Assembly (NCBI GenBank): GCA_016858145.1
Contig: JAEHOE010000041.1
Coordinates: forward strand, 186,001-250,000
Origin: Edaphochlamys debaryana
Taxonomy: Eukaryota > Chlorophyta > Chlorophyceae > Chlamydomonadales
Direction: 5' to 3'
Length of the DNA stretch: 64,000 nt
This document shows positions 35,701-46,908 of this stretch, one piece after another (within the stretch, counting starts at the first letter, position 1; every line of letters begins with the position of its first letter). Both the position numbers and the translations under genes were made by a program. The notes below the pieces were generated by a model. It saw only the letters and a list, made by a program, of their open reading frames with translations, was not told the DNA's origin and did no database searches.

Positions 35701-38700
35701 CACGGAGCGGCGGCGGCCGCGGCGGCGGCGGCCCCGCCGGAGCGTTGCCCAAGGGCCGCGGCCGAGGCGCCGCCAAGGTTGCCGCCGCCGGGGCCAAAGC
35801 GCCGGGCCCAAAGGGCCTCCTGCGGCCTTCCGCTAGGGCCGCCGGCGCCGGAGGCGACCAGGCGGCTGCAGGCCGGTCCGCCGCCTGTGCGGGCCCCGCT
35901 CCGCTTCACCCCAAGCCAGCCGCGCAACCCCAGCCACGGCCTCGAGCCGCCGCAGGCATGGGCCCCCAACCGCGCCTCGCCACACCGCCGGCCCACGCCT
36001 CTGCAGCAGGTGTGCCCTTGGGCGTTGGGCGTGGCACGGGAGAGGGGCCCGGCCCTGCGGCGGGGGCAAGGACGGGGCCAGGGCCTGAGCCAGAGCCAGG
36101 GCCGGAGGCGGCGGTGGAGGAAGAGGCGGAGGCGGACGCAGGGGCGGGAGCGGGAGCTGCCATGGAGGGTAGTGCCAATGCAGGCGGCAGGGGCCCGGCG
36201 GCAGCCAGCGGGCTAGCAGAAGGCGCCGGTGGCGGCGGCAGAGGCGGGAGTGTTGGTGGCGGCCGCATGCGGCCCGCTGCTGCCCCCGCTGGAACCCAGC
36301 GGAAGCGGCCGGCGGAGGCGGCGCTCGGCGGAGGTGGAGCAGGGGGGGGTGACCTAGGAAGCGCAGGAGGCGGCCCCAGCGGCACAGCGGAGCCTCCGGC
36401 CAAGCGGCGGACGGTCCCGGCGAGCCCCTCCACCCGGCCCGCCAGAGCCGTCCAAGCCGGTATCGCTCGCCCACGACAGCCAGAGGCCAGCGCTGCTGGC
36501 ACCAAAGCCACCCCGGCCGCTGCCCGCACTGCAGCCGCCGCCGCCAGGCAACCCGCGGCTGCCGCCGCCGCCCCTGCTGCTGCCGCTGCCGCCACGCCGC
36601 CGGGCCATCTGCCCCTCGCTGGCGGCACGGCCGCTGGCGCAGGCGGTAAGGTTCCGGAAGCGCCTGTGCCCTCGGCAACTGGCGGTGGCGGCGACCGTGG
36701 CGGCGGTGCCGTCGTATCTGCACCCGCAGGTGCCGGTGGCGGCAGCGGCGGTGGCGACGATGGCGGAAACGGCGGCGGCGGCAGCAGCCTCCCGGGCGAC
36801 GGCCCAGCGGGGGTCACGAAGGTTGCAGCTGCGGCAGCGGCAGCGGCAGCAGGCGTGGCAGGCGTGGCGGCGGCGGCCACGGACGGGGCCGGATCGGCTC
36901 ACGCCCGCGGCCCCGGCCCCGCCGCGGCCGGAGGTGCGGGCGCTGGAGGGTGTGGGGGTGCACTCCAAGCCGTGGGGGCCTCAGAGGGTGCGGGTGCGGG
37001 TACGGAGGCTGGCACGGCTCCGAACCCACCAACCGCCCCGCAGCCCCCCGCCCCAGCGCCGGGCCTCGATCCAGCCCTGGCCGGCGAGGCCCCACGCGCC
37101 TCGGGGCCTGAGCGGGCCTCTCAGGCGCCACCGCTGGGCCTGCGTGGGCCTGCGCCCGCGGAAACCCCTGCTCGGGCCCCTGCGGTCCCGCCGGGGCCTG
37201 GCCCGCGCGGTCTGGCCATTGCGTCCGGAGCGCAAGCCAAAGCCGGACATGCGGCCGGAGCAGCACCCGCACCCGGATCCGGATCCGGACCTGCGGCCGG
37301 ACCCACGCCCGGATCCGGATCGGGGCCCGCGCCCGGACCAGCATCCGGAACCACACCCGGACCTGCATCTCTCGAGGTCGGCGCCGGGGCCCGGGCGGGT
37401 CCTGGGAGCGGCCGAAGCGCGGCGCCGGGGGCGGGCGAGACTGCCCGGGGCTGTGCAGCTGCGGCTGGGGCGGGGCTGGGGCCTGGCGCGGCTGGCGGCG
37501 GCGGGTCCTGCAGCGCTGGCGGGAGGGACAGTATGGGGGTGGGGGCAGGCGCGGGGACAGGGACGGCAGCGGAACGGGGGCTTGACCGAGGAGGCACAGC
37601 TGCCGCCACTCCCGGCCCAGCAAGCCTCGTCCCGCAGAAGCGGGCTGCGGAGGCGGCTCCCGGCGGTGCCTCGGAGCGTGCCGGCGGCAGCGCGCAGACC
37701 AAGCGCAATTGCGCCGCCGCCCCTGCCGCCGCCGCCCGTACGCCTGGGGCCGCGGGCTCGGCTGCGGCGGCGGCCGCTGACGCTATGCTCAGCCCCGCCC
37801 CGGCCCTCCTGGCCACATCCCCGCCTCCTCGCGACCCCGCGGTGCCCACCGCCGCTGCCGCCGCCAGCGCCGCCGCTCCTGCCGCCGCCGCCGCGGCCCG
37901 CGCTGCCGCTGACGAGGCCCCCGCCGACCCCACTCCGGCCCCGGCCTCGGCCCCGACCCCGGCCTTCAGCCCTCAAACCGCTCAGCTGAGGCCTGGCACC
38001 GATGGCGCAACACGCGGCCCCACTCTGGGGAGCAGAGTTGCAGCCCCGGCCGCCAGCCCGGTACCCGGCACGACCGGTGCAGCAGGCGGCCCCAGGGCTG
38101 CGCCCGCGGTGCCGCTGGCGCCCTCGCCCTTCCTCGCCCCTGCAGCGCGCCCCGCACTGGGCTCCACGCCCGGTCCCACACCCGGCCCGGCCCGAGCCCG
38201 AGCCCCCGCGCCAGCGCCCACACCCGGCCCCGGCCCGTCGCCGTCGGTTGCCCCTTTACCAGCCCCCACACCCGGGCCCACACCGGGCCCCACACCCGGG
38301 CCCACACCGGGCCCCACACCCGGGCCCACACATGGCGCCTCACATGGACCCACCCCGGCCTCTGGCGTCGCTGGGGCCCTTGTGCGAGGCCCATCCCCGG
38401 GCCCCACACCGGGCCCCACACCGGGGCCCACACCAGGCCCTACCCCGGGCCCCTCGCGTGGCCCCACACCGGGGCCCACACCCGGCCCGACCCCAGCGCC
38501 CACACCCGCGTCTGGGGTCACCGGGGGTCTGGGGGTGGCGGCGGCGCGGGCCGCGGGGCTGCAGCAGCTGATCCGAGCGCTGGCGCCCCTCCGCACGTCG
38601 CCCTCGGCACCCGGGACTGGAGGGGGATCGGGGGCCGCATCGGGGCCTGGATCTGGGGACAGAAGAAGTCCCGGATCTGCATCTGGATCTGGATCTGGAT

Positions 38701-39650
38701 CTGGGCCTGCATCTGGGGCCGAAGCGGCGGCGCCGACCCACAGCCCGCCCTTCGGGTCCCAGCCGTCGCCCGCTGTCACTGGCGCTGGGAGCTCTCGGGC
38801 AGGATCCGAAGCCGCGAACCAACCTCGAAGTGGGGCGGGATCCAGATCCGGGGCGGAAGCTGGAGCCGGAGCGGGAGGCGGATCCGGATCCGTGGCGGAC
38901 AAACGCGGCGTGCCCGCGGCAGCAGGCGAAGCCGGAGCGGGGTCAGGATCCGGAACCGGGGCAGTGGGCGGAGCCGGAGCGGAAGCGGGGCACGGCCCCC
39001 GGCCTCTGCCACCCGGCCCCGAGTCAGGCGGCGGCGACAGCGGGGCAAGCATGGGGCGCGCAGCAGACGCCCCGGCCGGCGGCGCGGGGTCCCAAGGGGC
39101 TGCAGGTGCTCGCGCCAGCGGCCCTCCTGCCGCACGGTGCGGCGGCGCCACTGCGGTCGGCGGCGGCTCCGCCGGCTTGGGTCCCGCGGGGCATGCGCAG
39201 GGGTGCGCCGCAGCGGGCAGCAGGGCGGCGGAGCCGGCGGCCGAAGGCGCTGGCGGCACGTGCAGGGCCGGGGCTGAGCTGGGTGGACCGGGCGTGGGCG
39301 GCGTCAGCGGCGGCATGGCCGTCGCCGCTTCTAAGCCCACCGTCGCCGCCACAACTTCGCCGCCGGCCCCCTCCGCTGCCTCTCCCGTCGACGCCGCAAC
39401 CGCCGCCCCTCCCGGCCCTGCCCCGCACGGCCCTGTCCCGCCCGCACCACACGTCACCATCGCCATCGGACCTCGCCGTGCCCCTCCCCCGGCCCCTCCC
39501 CCGGCCCCTCCCGTCGCCGGCACGGGTCGTCACGTGGCGACCGTTCCGCCCGTTGGTATGGCACCCTCGGCGGCGGGAGCTACCGCCGTTGCGGCGGCGG
39601 CGGCGGCGGGGCAGGACGGCTCGGCGGATCACCCCATCGAGATAGATTGA
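29774..39650 (+). CDS. SET-like protein C, giant (about 2,446 aa) with coiled coil and low-complexity tail
   Basis: Exons: 29774-30450, 30632-30854, 30986-31069, 31282-31327, 31444-31499, 31775-31855, 32079-32161, 32324-32435, 32699-32824, 32935-32970, 33143-33262, 33616-33840, 33944-34015, 34251-39650. Residues 1-225 are Pro/Ala/Gly-rich. The SET-like unit spans ~329-508: [41 protein letters not shown], Cys insert (CSKLWADCP...GACTCHKY), [30 protein letters not shown]. Upstream, [16 protein letters not shown] is shared with B and A. Coiled coil covers ~509-670. The final 5.4-kb exon encodes 1,799 residues of Ala/Gly/Pro/Ser low complexity with polyalanine, PTPG repeats and GSGSG runs. It also has an [13 protein letters not shown] motif (~971) and ends HPIEID. 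Other frames are open too, but the conserved IVDL and PIEID motifs and the splice phase select this frame. Gene B has the same start-exon phase and VLPPP.YY exon. Confidence 0.75.
38160..38510 (+). repeat. PTPG-coding minisatellite in gene C
   Basis: Tandem 12-nt-type units (GGGCCCACACCG / GGCCCCACACCC) encode G-P-T-P repeats within the giant last exon. The repeat stays in the gene C frame, consistent with selection on a Pro-rich disordered segment. Confidence 0.8.
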
Positions 39651-40217
39651 CAGGGGGTCGCGTAGGTTCGGGTCGAAGTGGGGTGTGGGCACCAGAATCC
39701 GTGCGGATAATGAGGCGGGGCAAGGGCAAGAGCAAGGGGAAGGGTCTAGAGGCGGTGTATCTGTGGATTGGCATGTCGTAGACACCCTGTACGGGCGCCG
39801 GGGTTGCATGCAAAGAGCACGGGCTGATGGTATAAGTTTTAAGCAACAGCGCAAACAAGCATTCTCGTCTCGTGCAGAGTGCAGCAGGAGTGCAGGACGC
39901 GGCGGGGCGTGACGTGCAAGTGCTCTTGGAAGGCACATCGCACGCGTTGTGATGCGTTTCGCTGGGAACACCGTTGCTTTCCCCCGGATGTACACAAAGG
40001 GTGGGGTGTTGCCGGGGCAGGCGTAGGCGGCTGTGCGTTGTGGATCGGGCTGTCGGACTGGTCTGGTCGGGTTTTGCGTGCGGCGAAGACTCAAGATCAA
40101 AGCGAGGGACTCCGGGGATATGAGAGGGGGATCGAGGCGAGAGGGTGATCGAGGCGAGTGGTGCTTCGGGAGCTTGAGCCCGGACTGCTGTTGGTGCTGC
40201 TGCGGGCCGTGCGCGGT
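39651..40217. other. Intergenic between gene C and D1
   Basis: No coding exon recognised. This holds the gene C 3' UTR and the region upstream of the conserved D1 promoter block. No TGTAA signal was found close to the gene C stop. Confidence 0.35.
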
Positions 40218-40265
40218 CTGGGAGTACGGCGGCGTGTGGCGGGCCCCATGCGGACGTGTGACATG
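40218..40265 (+). promoter_or_regulatory. Conserved upstream block of D1
   Basis: CTGGGAGTACGG, then TGGCGGGCCCCATGCGGACG and TGTGACATG. This is nearly identical to 46761-46808 upstream of D2. Both blocks lie 80-130 bp before the chosen ATG, while the sequence between block and ATG is not conserved. It is likely a core promoter or 5' UTR element retained after duplication, though recent shared ancestry alone could explain it. Confidence 0.55.
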
Positions 40266-40346
40266 GCGGACCGGGGCGACAGTAATACATCTACAGACGC
40301 TGCTGACTGTGTAGCTGCATTACGCCGTGTTCCTGAAGGCCCGGCC

Positions 40347-43300
40347 ATGGCGCCAACACGCTCGGCATGGCGCGGAAGCGCAGCGCTGCTCGCGATCGCT
40401 GCCCTGGTCCCCGCTCTTGCAGCAACCGGTGTCGATGAGTCTCAGCATGGCCTGGGCCGGCGTGCCGGGCTGGGCGCTCGTCGCTCTCTGCTTGCGGCCA
40501 AGGAAGAGGACAAGTGTTATGTAGACGACCTGCTCGACATGTGTCTGCTCAACCCGAACTTCGTGACCAGCTTGCCGACGCCGGAGACGGACACCGCCAA
40601 GTGAGCTGTGATGCATCCCGCCTTTCAGTTGGGGGTATCCCGGGGCCCATGAGCCGGTCCTGCACACAGTAGCTGGTGCTTCAGCTGCTGTTATCGGGCT
40701 TTGACGAGTTACAACGCACCGGTGGCGGCATACATCTGGGGTCGAGAGTCGGTCCTCACTACGCGCGAAAAAGGTCTTACCTCAAAACGGATTGCTCGGC
40801 GCTCAGACGTTCCAGCTTCAACTGGAGGACAGATGCTCCATCCTGATGTTACGTCAGGTCGCGTGGTGTGACCAACCTACCGACCGGTCTCGAGTCGTAA
40901 CCCGCGTTGCGCCCCCCTGCCTCCACTTGCCTCCCCGTCTCCGCGCGCCGCAGGCTCATCGCATACATGGATGCCGTCAAGTACCACTGCAGCTCCCTCG
41001 GCTCCAGCCGGCGGGAGTGCGAGAAGGACGGCCGCTGCACGTGAGGGCGCCGCGCATAGGGCTGGCGAAGGGCAGGGCATGCGGGCGCAGGGGCCTGCAG
41101 GGGCACAGCCGGAGCCGGCAGGGAGCTCATGCGTGGGGGGCGTACGCCCCCCTGCGTGACAACTCTGCCGATGGGCCCCTGGAAAGCGCCTATTCCCAAT
41201 GCATGCTTGGTTGCCTGCTGGGAAGGGCATCGGCCTTCCTCCCGAGGTGTCAGACCAACAGAAACTGACCGCGGGCTCCCAGTCAGCTGACGGCCTTGTC
41301 GTGTCAGATGGGGTTAGCTCTAGCGGCCGGTTTCCTGGGCATCGGTCTCGCCCTCTCTCCTCTGGCAGGGGCTGGGCCTCACGCTCGGTCGCTCGGCCCG
41401 TGCTCGCAAGCGTGGGGTGCGCTCCCTTCCTGCCTAGGCGCCCCGGTCATCTGCCCATGCAAAGCGTCAACGATACCTCTCCCCTGTACGTGCCCCCTTC
41501 CAGATATGGCTCGTTCGAGTGCACTGCCAACAACGTGCTCGACCCTCGGGTGAGGCGGAGGCGCAGCGTGGGAAGCATGGGACGTGGGGGTGCGGTACCG
41601 TACCGGTATGGGGCACTGGCAGGGGTACCGAATGCGGAGGGAGATTCAAGGGTGCGGCCGGGGAAGCCAGGGGTGGGAGACAGGGGTGTGACGGTGTTGA
41701 GGGTTGGCTGCTAGAGGCAGGGGGCAGCGTGGGAACAGGGGTTGCATAGGGAAGGGGCCGGTTGCGGCCTGCTGCGGGGACCGAAGTCTACTTTGTGGTC
41801 AAGCGTTGAAAGGGGAGAAGGGGAAGACGGGGTAGGGAGCTGGGGCGTGTGGCATTGTCCGGGGTACCGTATGAGGAGGGAGACGTCCAGGTTGTGGCCG
41901 GGGAGTGCCTTTGCCGGGGAGCAGTGCAATGCAAAGGGAGTACAGGGGCAGAGGTGCGCGGTATTGCAGAGGGTATGGCGGTACTGGGAGAGTATGGCGG
42001 TGCTGGGAAAGGGGGTGAGGATTCCGAGAGAGACGGCGATGAGGATCACAAACCGGGGAAGGGGCCCAATGAAGCCTGCTTGTGGGTCAAGCGAACTACT
42101 GTGGTGCTGTGCGGCCCTCCCCTCCTCCTTCCCTGTCCCTCCCCTCCCCCCTCCCAGTGGCTGGTGAACGTCCGCTTCTGCCCGGGCTCACTCGCCGAGA
42201 AGGCGTATCAGTGCCAGGCCAACCTGGACGCGGCCAGCTGCGCCGGCGGCGGCTGCACCTGGAAGACGGCGAATGAGTACCTGGTAAGTTGGCGGTTGGC
42301 GATTGGCGGTTGGCGGTTAGCTGGGTGATGCTTGCGGATGGCCCTTGCTTGGCGGCCTCGGGCTCCAAGGCAGGTGGTTGAGTCGGCTCTCGCATTGCAG
42401 GGAGGGCAAGCCAAGGTTTGCCCGGTTACCTGGCTATAACGCTCGCTCCCGCCCCGCTCTCCTCCACGCAGGACATCCAAGACACCATGTACTTGCAGTA
42501 CGACGGCAAGAATGCCGTAGAGGTACGAAATTATAGTTTTGGCGGTTGCCGTGGGGCAGTAGGATGAGAGGGGATGCGGTGTACATGTATGGTTTGGAGG
42601 ATGCTGAACATGCTGAACACGAGCTCAGCTCACCGGTCCTGGCGCACGGAGGTTCACGGACAACAGGCGAGGGCGTTATCACCGGTGTGCTGACGTGTCG
42701 GTCTTCAGGCGGAGGGTGCCGGGCCCCTGGCTCTGTGCAGAACCCCCCTCATCCCGAGGGCACTAGCAACCGCAACCACCACAAGCGCTGGCAGTGTGAT
42801 AGCTGCTGTGCTGTGCTGTCCTGTGCTGCCGCACAGGTCGTGACCAACAACGTCATCAACGCTCTGCTGGACGGCAACGGTCCCGGTAAGCTCCTTTGGC
42901 GGCATGGCGGGTCCGGGCCTACGCGACGGGCCAGGCAACTCCCAAGCCATGTCGGTAGAGGCCCCTGCCCGAACCCCCCTGCCCTGTTCTCCCTAATTAC
43001 CCACGGCTTGCAATCCTCTCGGGCTGCCCACCCACAGGTGTGAGCATCGATCGCAATGCCGGCATTTGCGAACCCGACTGGATGTGGGACGGCACGGCAG
43101 AGACCGTCGCCGAAGAGTGGCTCAAGGTCAGTAAGCACCGGCAGGAGGGGCGGCCGCGCCCATCGCACGCATAGCGCACCGCCCAAAGGAGCATACATGC
43201 GTGCCCAACGTGCGTACGGGCTTGCCCGTCAACTTGCTGGCGACGATTCGTCTTCGTGCTGGTCGGTGCTGGGGACGAATCGTCTGCCCGTCTTGATGCA

Positions 43301-45022
43301 TGCGCAGACGACTCCGGAGGATGAGCTCGAGGGCTTGTCCTACTTTGAGGTGAGTGGCGGCCGAACCTCGCGCATGGGGGCGACAGGTCTGCCGAGGCCG
43401 CGGACCTCCTTCCACCGTGTGACAGACGGGAATCCAGCAGTAGTTTGAAATTTCGGATCCTGCGGCGCTCCCCTTGGGACGACGCATCAACAAGGTCTAG
43501 GCAGCTCATGGCACATCGTCCGGGTTGCGCCGCCCCGCCCTCAACCCGAGCCCTCACCCCCATGTCCTCTCAGTCCCCATCTAACATGAAATCCATTCTC
43601 CACCAAATCGAAATCCAGATCCAACAGATGCTTGCGGGGCCGCTGCTGTACGGCAACTGCGAGGCTGCCGCAGCGGTGAGGGGATGTCGTACGTCTGGGA
43701 TGCCTGCCTGGCGGCGCAACGGAGGAGGGGGTAAAGGGGAGGAGAATCACGCATGGGGCTTGGGATGGGGTTTCCCCGCGGTGACCCGTCCCGAAGGGTC
43801 GGACCGCGCGGCCCCGGCAAGACCTGCACGCTCCAGCGGGGCAATTCCTTGCGACTACGGTATCTACCGAGGGCCCGACCCCTGCAGATCAGCAGACGGC
43901 CCCCAGCCAACTACCACGCACCTTACGTAAACCTCCTCCCTGCTCCCGGCCTGCATGTACCGTAGAGGCTGGAGCTGAGCACGCTGTGCTCGGACGCTTT
44001 CGACAGGCAGGACTGCGCCCCGCTGGCAGACAAGGGGTGCTACTGGTCGGGCGACGATTTGGACGGCTTCTGTGACGCACCGCCCGAGCTGCAGGATCCC
44101 ACAGACTCGTGAGTGCCCGCGCGGACTCCATGCGCAGACGTCAGGAAGCGTCCGACTGGGTGGGGACTCCCCATCGCCCCTGCTCCACATCCCCTCGAAT
44201 CACATTAGGTCACATCCTTGACCGACCCGCTCTGACTGAGTCCGGCGTCCTGGTCCAGCATAATCCTGTCTCGCCGTACCAGCCCCTCGGCCCACCCCTT
44301 CTCCCTGCTGCCTCGCACTCGCCTCCCGCTCGTAGGTACTACAAGAGCTACAATGCCGCCAGCGACCTATGCATGGCCCAGTCCATGGACGGCTGCATGA
44401 GGGGTGAGCGGGCTGGGCCGAAGCGCAATACTGCCTTGCGCTAGGTCCCTACATGGCGAAACCTAAGCGCAGTATCCCCCACACATCGCCCCCGTCCTCT
44501 CGTGCCGCAAGCGGGCGGAACAGCGACCTGACGCCCTATCCCACCCCATTTTCTCCGCATGCAGCCGGTGGCAAGGTAACGGTCGACACCTCCAAGTTCG
44601 CCGCCCTTCTGACCGACCTACCGTCATACGCCACTGAAGGCACCACGCCCTCCCCCATGGAGAGCCCCTCTCCCGAGGAGACCCCCTCCCCGGAAGAAAC
44701 CCCTTCCCCCGAGGAGACTCCTTCGCCCGAGGAGACCCCTTCCCCGGAAGAGACTCCGTCCCCGGAAGAGACCCCTTCCCCTGAGGAGACTCCTTCCCCC
44801 GAGGAAACCCCTTCTCCCGAGGAGATCCCTTCGCCCGAGGAGTCTGTGCCCAGCCCAGCCCCCAAGCCCAAGCCCACCAGCGGCCCCTCAAAGAAGCGGA
44901 CCGCCGCGCCGCCGCCCCGCCGCCGCTCCCACTCGTACCCCCCCTTCCGCCGTGTGCCGGGGTCCTCCCTTATCTACTATGTGCAGTACGCGGCGCCGCC
45001 GAAGATGCGGAAGCAGGAATAA
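40347..45022 (+). CDS. Secreted Cys-rich, Ser-Pro-Glu-Glu repeat protein D1
   Basis: Twelve exons: 40347-40600, 40954-41040, 41504-41549, 42158-42283, 42472-42522, 42837-42885, 43038-43126, 43308-43349, 43619-43675, 43966-44108, 44336-44403, 44565-45022; about 489 aa. Residues 1-27 are a signal peptide (AALLAIAALVPALAATG core). The body has ~15 cysteines in modules such as YHC..C..DGRC, CQANLDAASCAGGGCTW and CAPLADKGCYWSG...CDAPPEL. The last exon carries about ten TPSPEE units (~residues 360-430) and a basic tail KKRTAAPPPRRRSHSYPPFRR. Ser-Pro repeats are known sites of hydroxyproline O-glycosylation in algal wall and matrix proteins, so an extracellular matrix role is inferred. The start is chosen because the signal peptide begins there and D2 is collinear from it. 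The family is not recognised. Confidence 0.8.
44646..44850 (+). repeat. SPEETP-coding repeat of D1
   Basis: Tandem 18-nt units (CCTTCCCCGGAAGAGACC type) with synonymous variation keep the amino-acid repeat, pointing to selection on protein sequence. Confidence 0.85.
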
Positions 45023-46760
45023 ACGGATCTGGAGCGTTGGGCAATGTGGATCTTGATGGATCTTGATGGATTGAGTAAGATTAGACTCAGTGGGGTGCGA
45101 GATGGGTTGGCATCTGGCGGTGCCACGCAATACTAGTACTAATTAGCTGACGGGGCTCCACACCGCCTCTCCCTGCTTCCCATACGTGAGCATCCCGTCT
45201 CCTTATTTGCCGCTCCGGTGGGGTTAGCAATCTGCGCGCGGTTCTGTGTTGGTTGTGGAGGGCGCTGTTGCCCCGCATGGACCCGATCTAGCTCCATACC
45301 TGAGGCCGGTCTTGAATGCGCACACGACATGCATGATTGGGTGCAACCATTGATGCCATCATGCTGCCGGGGGGCCGTTGCTGCCTCGGCAGGCGTTGGG
45401 CCGAGTTGAGCTCGGGGGTGGGGTCACTGACGCTGCGTTGGCCGTGCGGGCGTAATGCATACCTACCGGTAGGCGTCGCAACGAACTGAGTTGCCTTCCA
45501 CACAGGGGGGGGGGGTAAAATCAGTAGTTCTATCACCACCCCACAATAGTTCCGACCCCCTGCCCCCCCTCCCCCTGCCGTACACTGCACACACTGCCGT
45601 ACAAGGCCAAAACCTGCTCCATTTGCGCCCCAATCGCCTTCTCCCTGTTAGCTCCATTGCTTAGCACGCCGAGCACACGCGTCTGCTGTAGGATTCGGTT
45701 CCTGGACATTGAACATCCTCACATCCCGCTCTGCCACGAACGTCCAACCAAGTCACGTCCTCAACTTACTCTGCACTTTGTAACAAGTCAACAGCGTTGC
45801 ACCTATTGCACTCGCCAGGCTATTGCCGGAAGCGGCAGCAACTGCTCCATATGGTCCACGGGGACATGCCGACATGTGCGGCCCAAAAAACCCTGCCGCG
45901 GCCAAGGCGCCAAACAGGCCCAAGCCAGCGGAAGCCATCCAGCCCAGCCCTCAGCCGGCAGGCACCACAACTTATTACAATTAGACTGCGGGCTTCGGTC
46001 TGTCGTGGCGGGGCGTAGGTTTGCGTAGACTGCTACACCCCTCCACACGCACTCACGCCCCCCCGTGGAGGGATGCCTTCCACACCCGTGGAGGGATGCA
46101 ACAAGTCCCACTATCTGCCTGAGGTCTGAGGGCCTTGCCATGGGCGCGATCCGGGAAGCCACCCTTTTCGGGCTGAGCCGCTCTGGCTCTGCGGGCGGCG
46201 AAGCCCCCTACCCCGACGAGCGCATCACCTCGTGTCGTGCGGGGTTCAAACGTAGTAATGGCCGGGTGCGAGCCCGCGTGCCGTGGTGCGGGCTGGTGGT
46301 GGAGAGGGTTGAGGGCTGCACGGAGCCAGACTCGAACATTGGCCCCCCCTGGGGGGGACCACGGGGCTCAGCCCTTTTCCTGCCTTCGGGCAGCCCCCCT
46401 TGTCTGGGCTCTATCTGCACAGTTAACGCCGCCTTCGAATCCCACTAGCACCTCAGATGCGCCTTTCACGCCAGAAGCAGGGACCACTGTCGACAGCGGT
46501 AGGGCACCGAGGCGTGGCTAGCGCTTGAGCTCCGTAAGGACAGGGACTGAGTACAGAGCCCAGTGGTTCTCCTGCGGCGGTTGACCCGGCGGCCGGGGCC
46601 GAAATCGTCCTGACAATCTTCCCAATAAGCCGAGGCAAAACCGTCGACTCGCAACAGCAGCGGGCGGTGCTCGTCATACGCAGCTTCAGCAAGGTGCGGA
46701 TCGCGGTCCTGCCCGCTGCGAGAGCGAGCTGCGTGTCGTGCAGGGTCCGAGCTTCCCCTT
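45023..46760. other. Intergenic D1/D2
   Basis: No exon seen. A TGTAA at 45779-45783 is a possible D1 poly(A) signal. CCGTGGAGGGATGC occurs twice at about 46063-46099. TTCGAATCC near 46434 resembles a tRNA T-arm but no cloverleaf can be drawn around it. Confidence 0.35.
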
Positions 46761-46808
46761 CTGGGAGTACGGTGCCGGGTGGCGGGCCCCATGCGGACGT
46801 GTGATATG
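46761..46808 (+). promoter_or_regulatory. Conserved upstream block of D2
   Basis: Counterpart of 40218-40265: CTGGGAGTACGGTGCCGG, then TGGCGGGCCCCATGCGGACG and TGTGATATG. It ends about 100 bp before the D2 ATG. Confidence 0.55.
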
Positions 46809-46908
46809 TGCAGACCAGAGCGCCCTACATCGACGTCACGACATCACCGATAGCCTACCTGCATAAGGGCGTGATCTCAGAGGCCAACTGGTTTAGCCGG
46901 TGCCATCC

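Noticed and set aside
37982..39523. Long minus-strand open frame (513 codons) antisense to gene C
   Set aside because: Explained by GC-rich low-complexity sequence; gene C frame has conserved motifs, stop and splice phase, this one has none.
46425..46445. TTCGAATCC resembling a tRNA T-arm
   Set aside because: No matching acceptor, D or anticodon stems around it.
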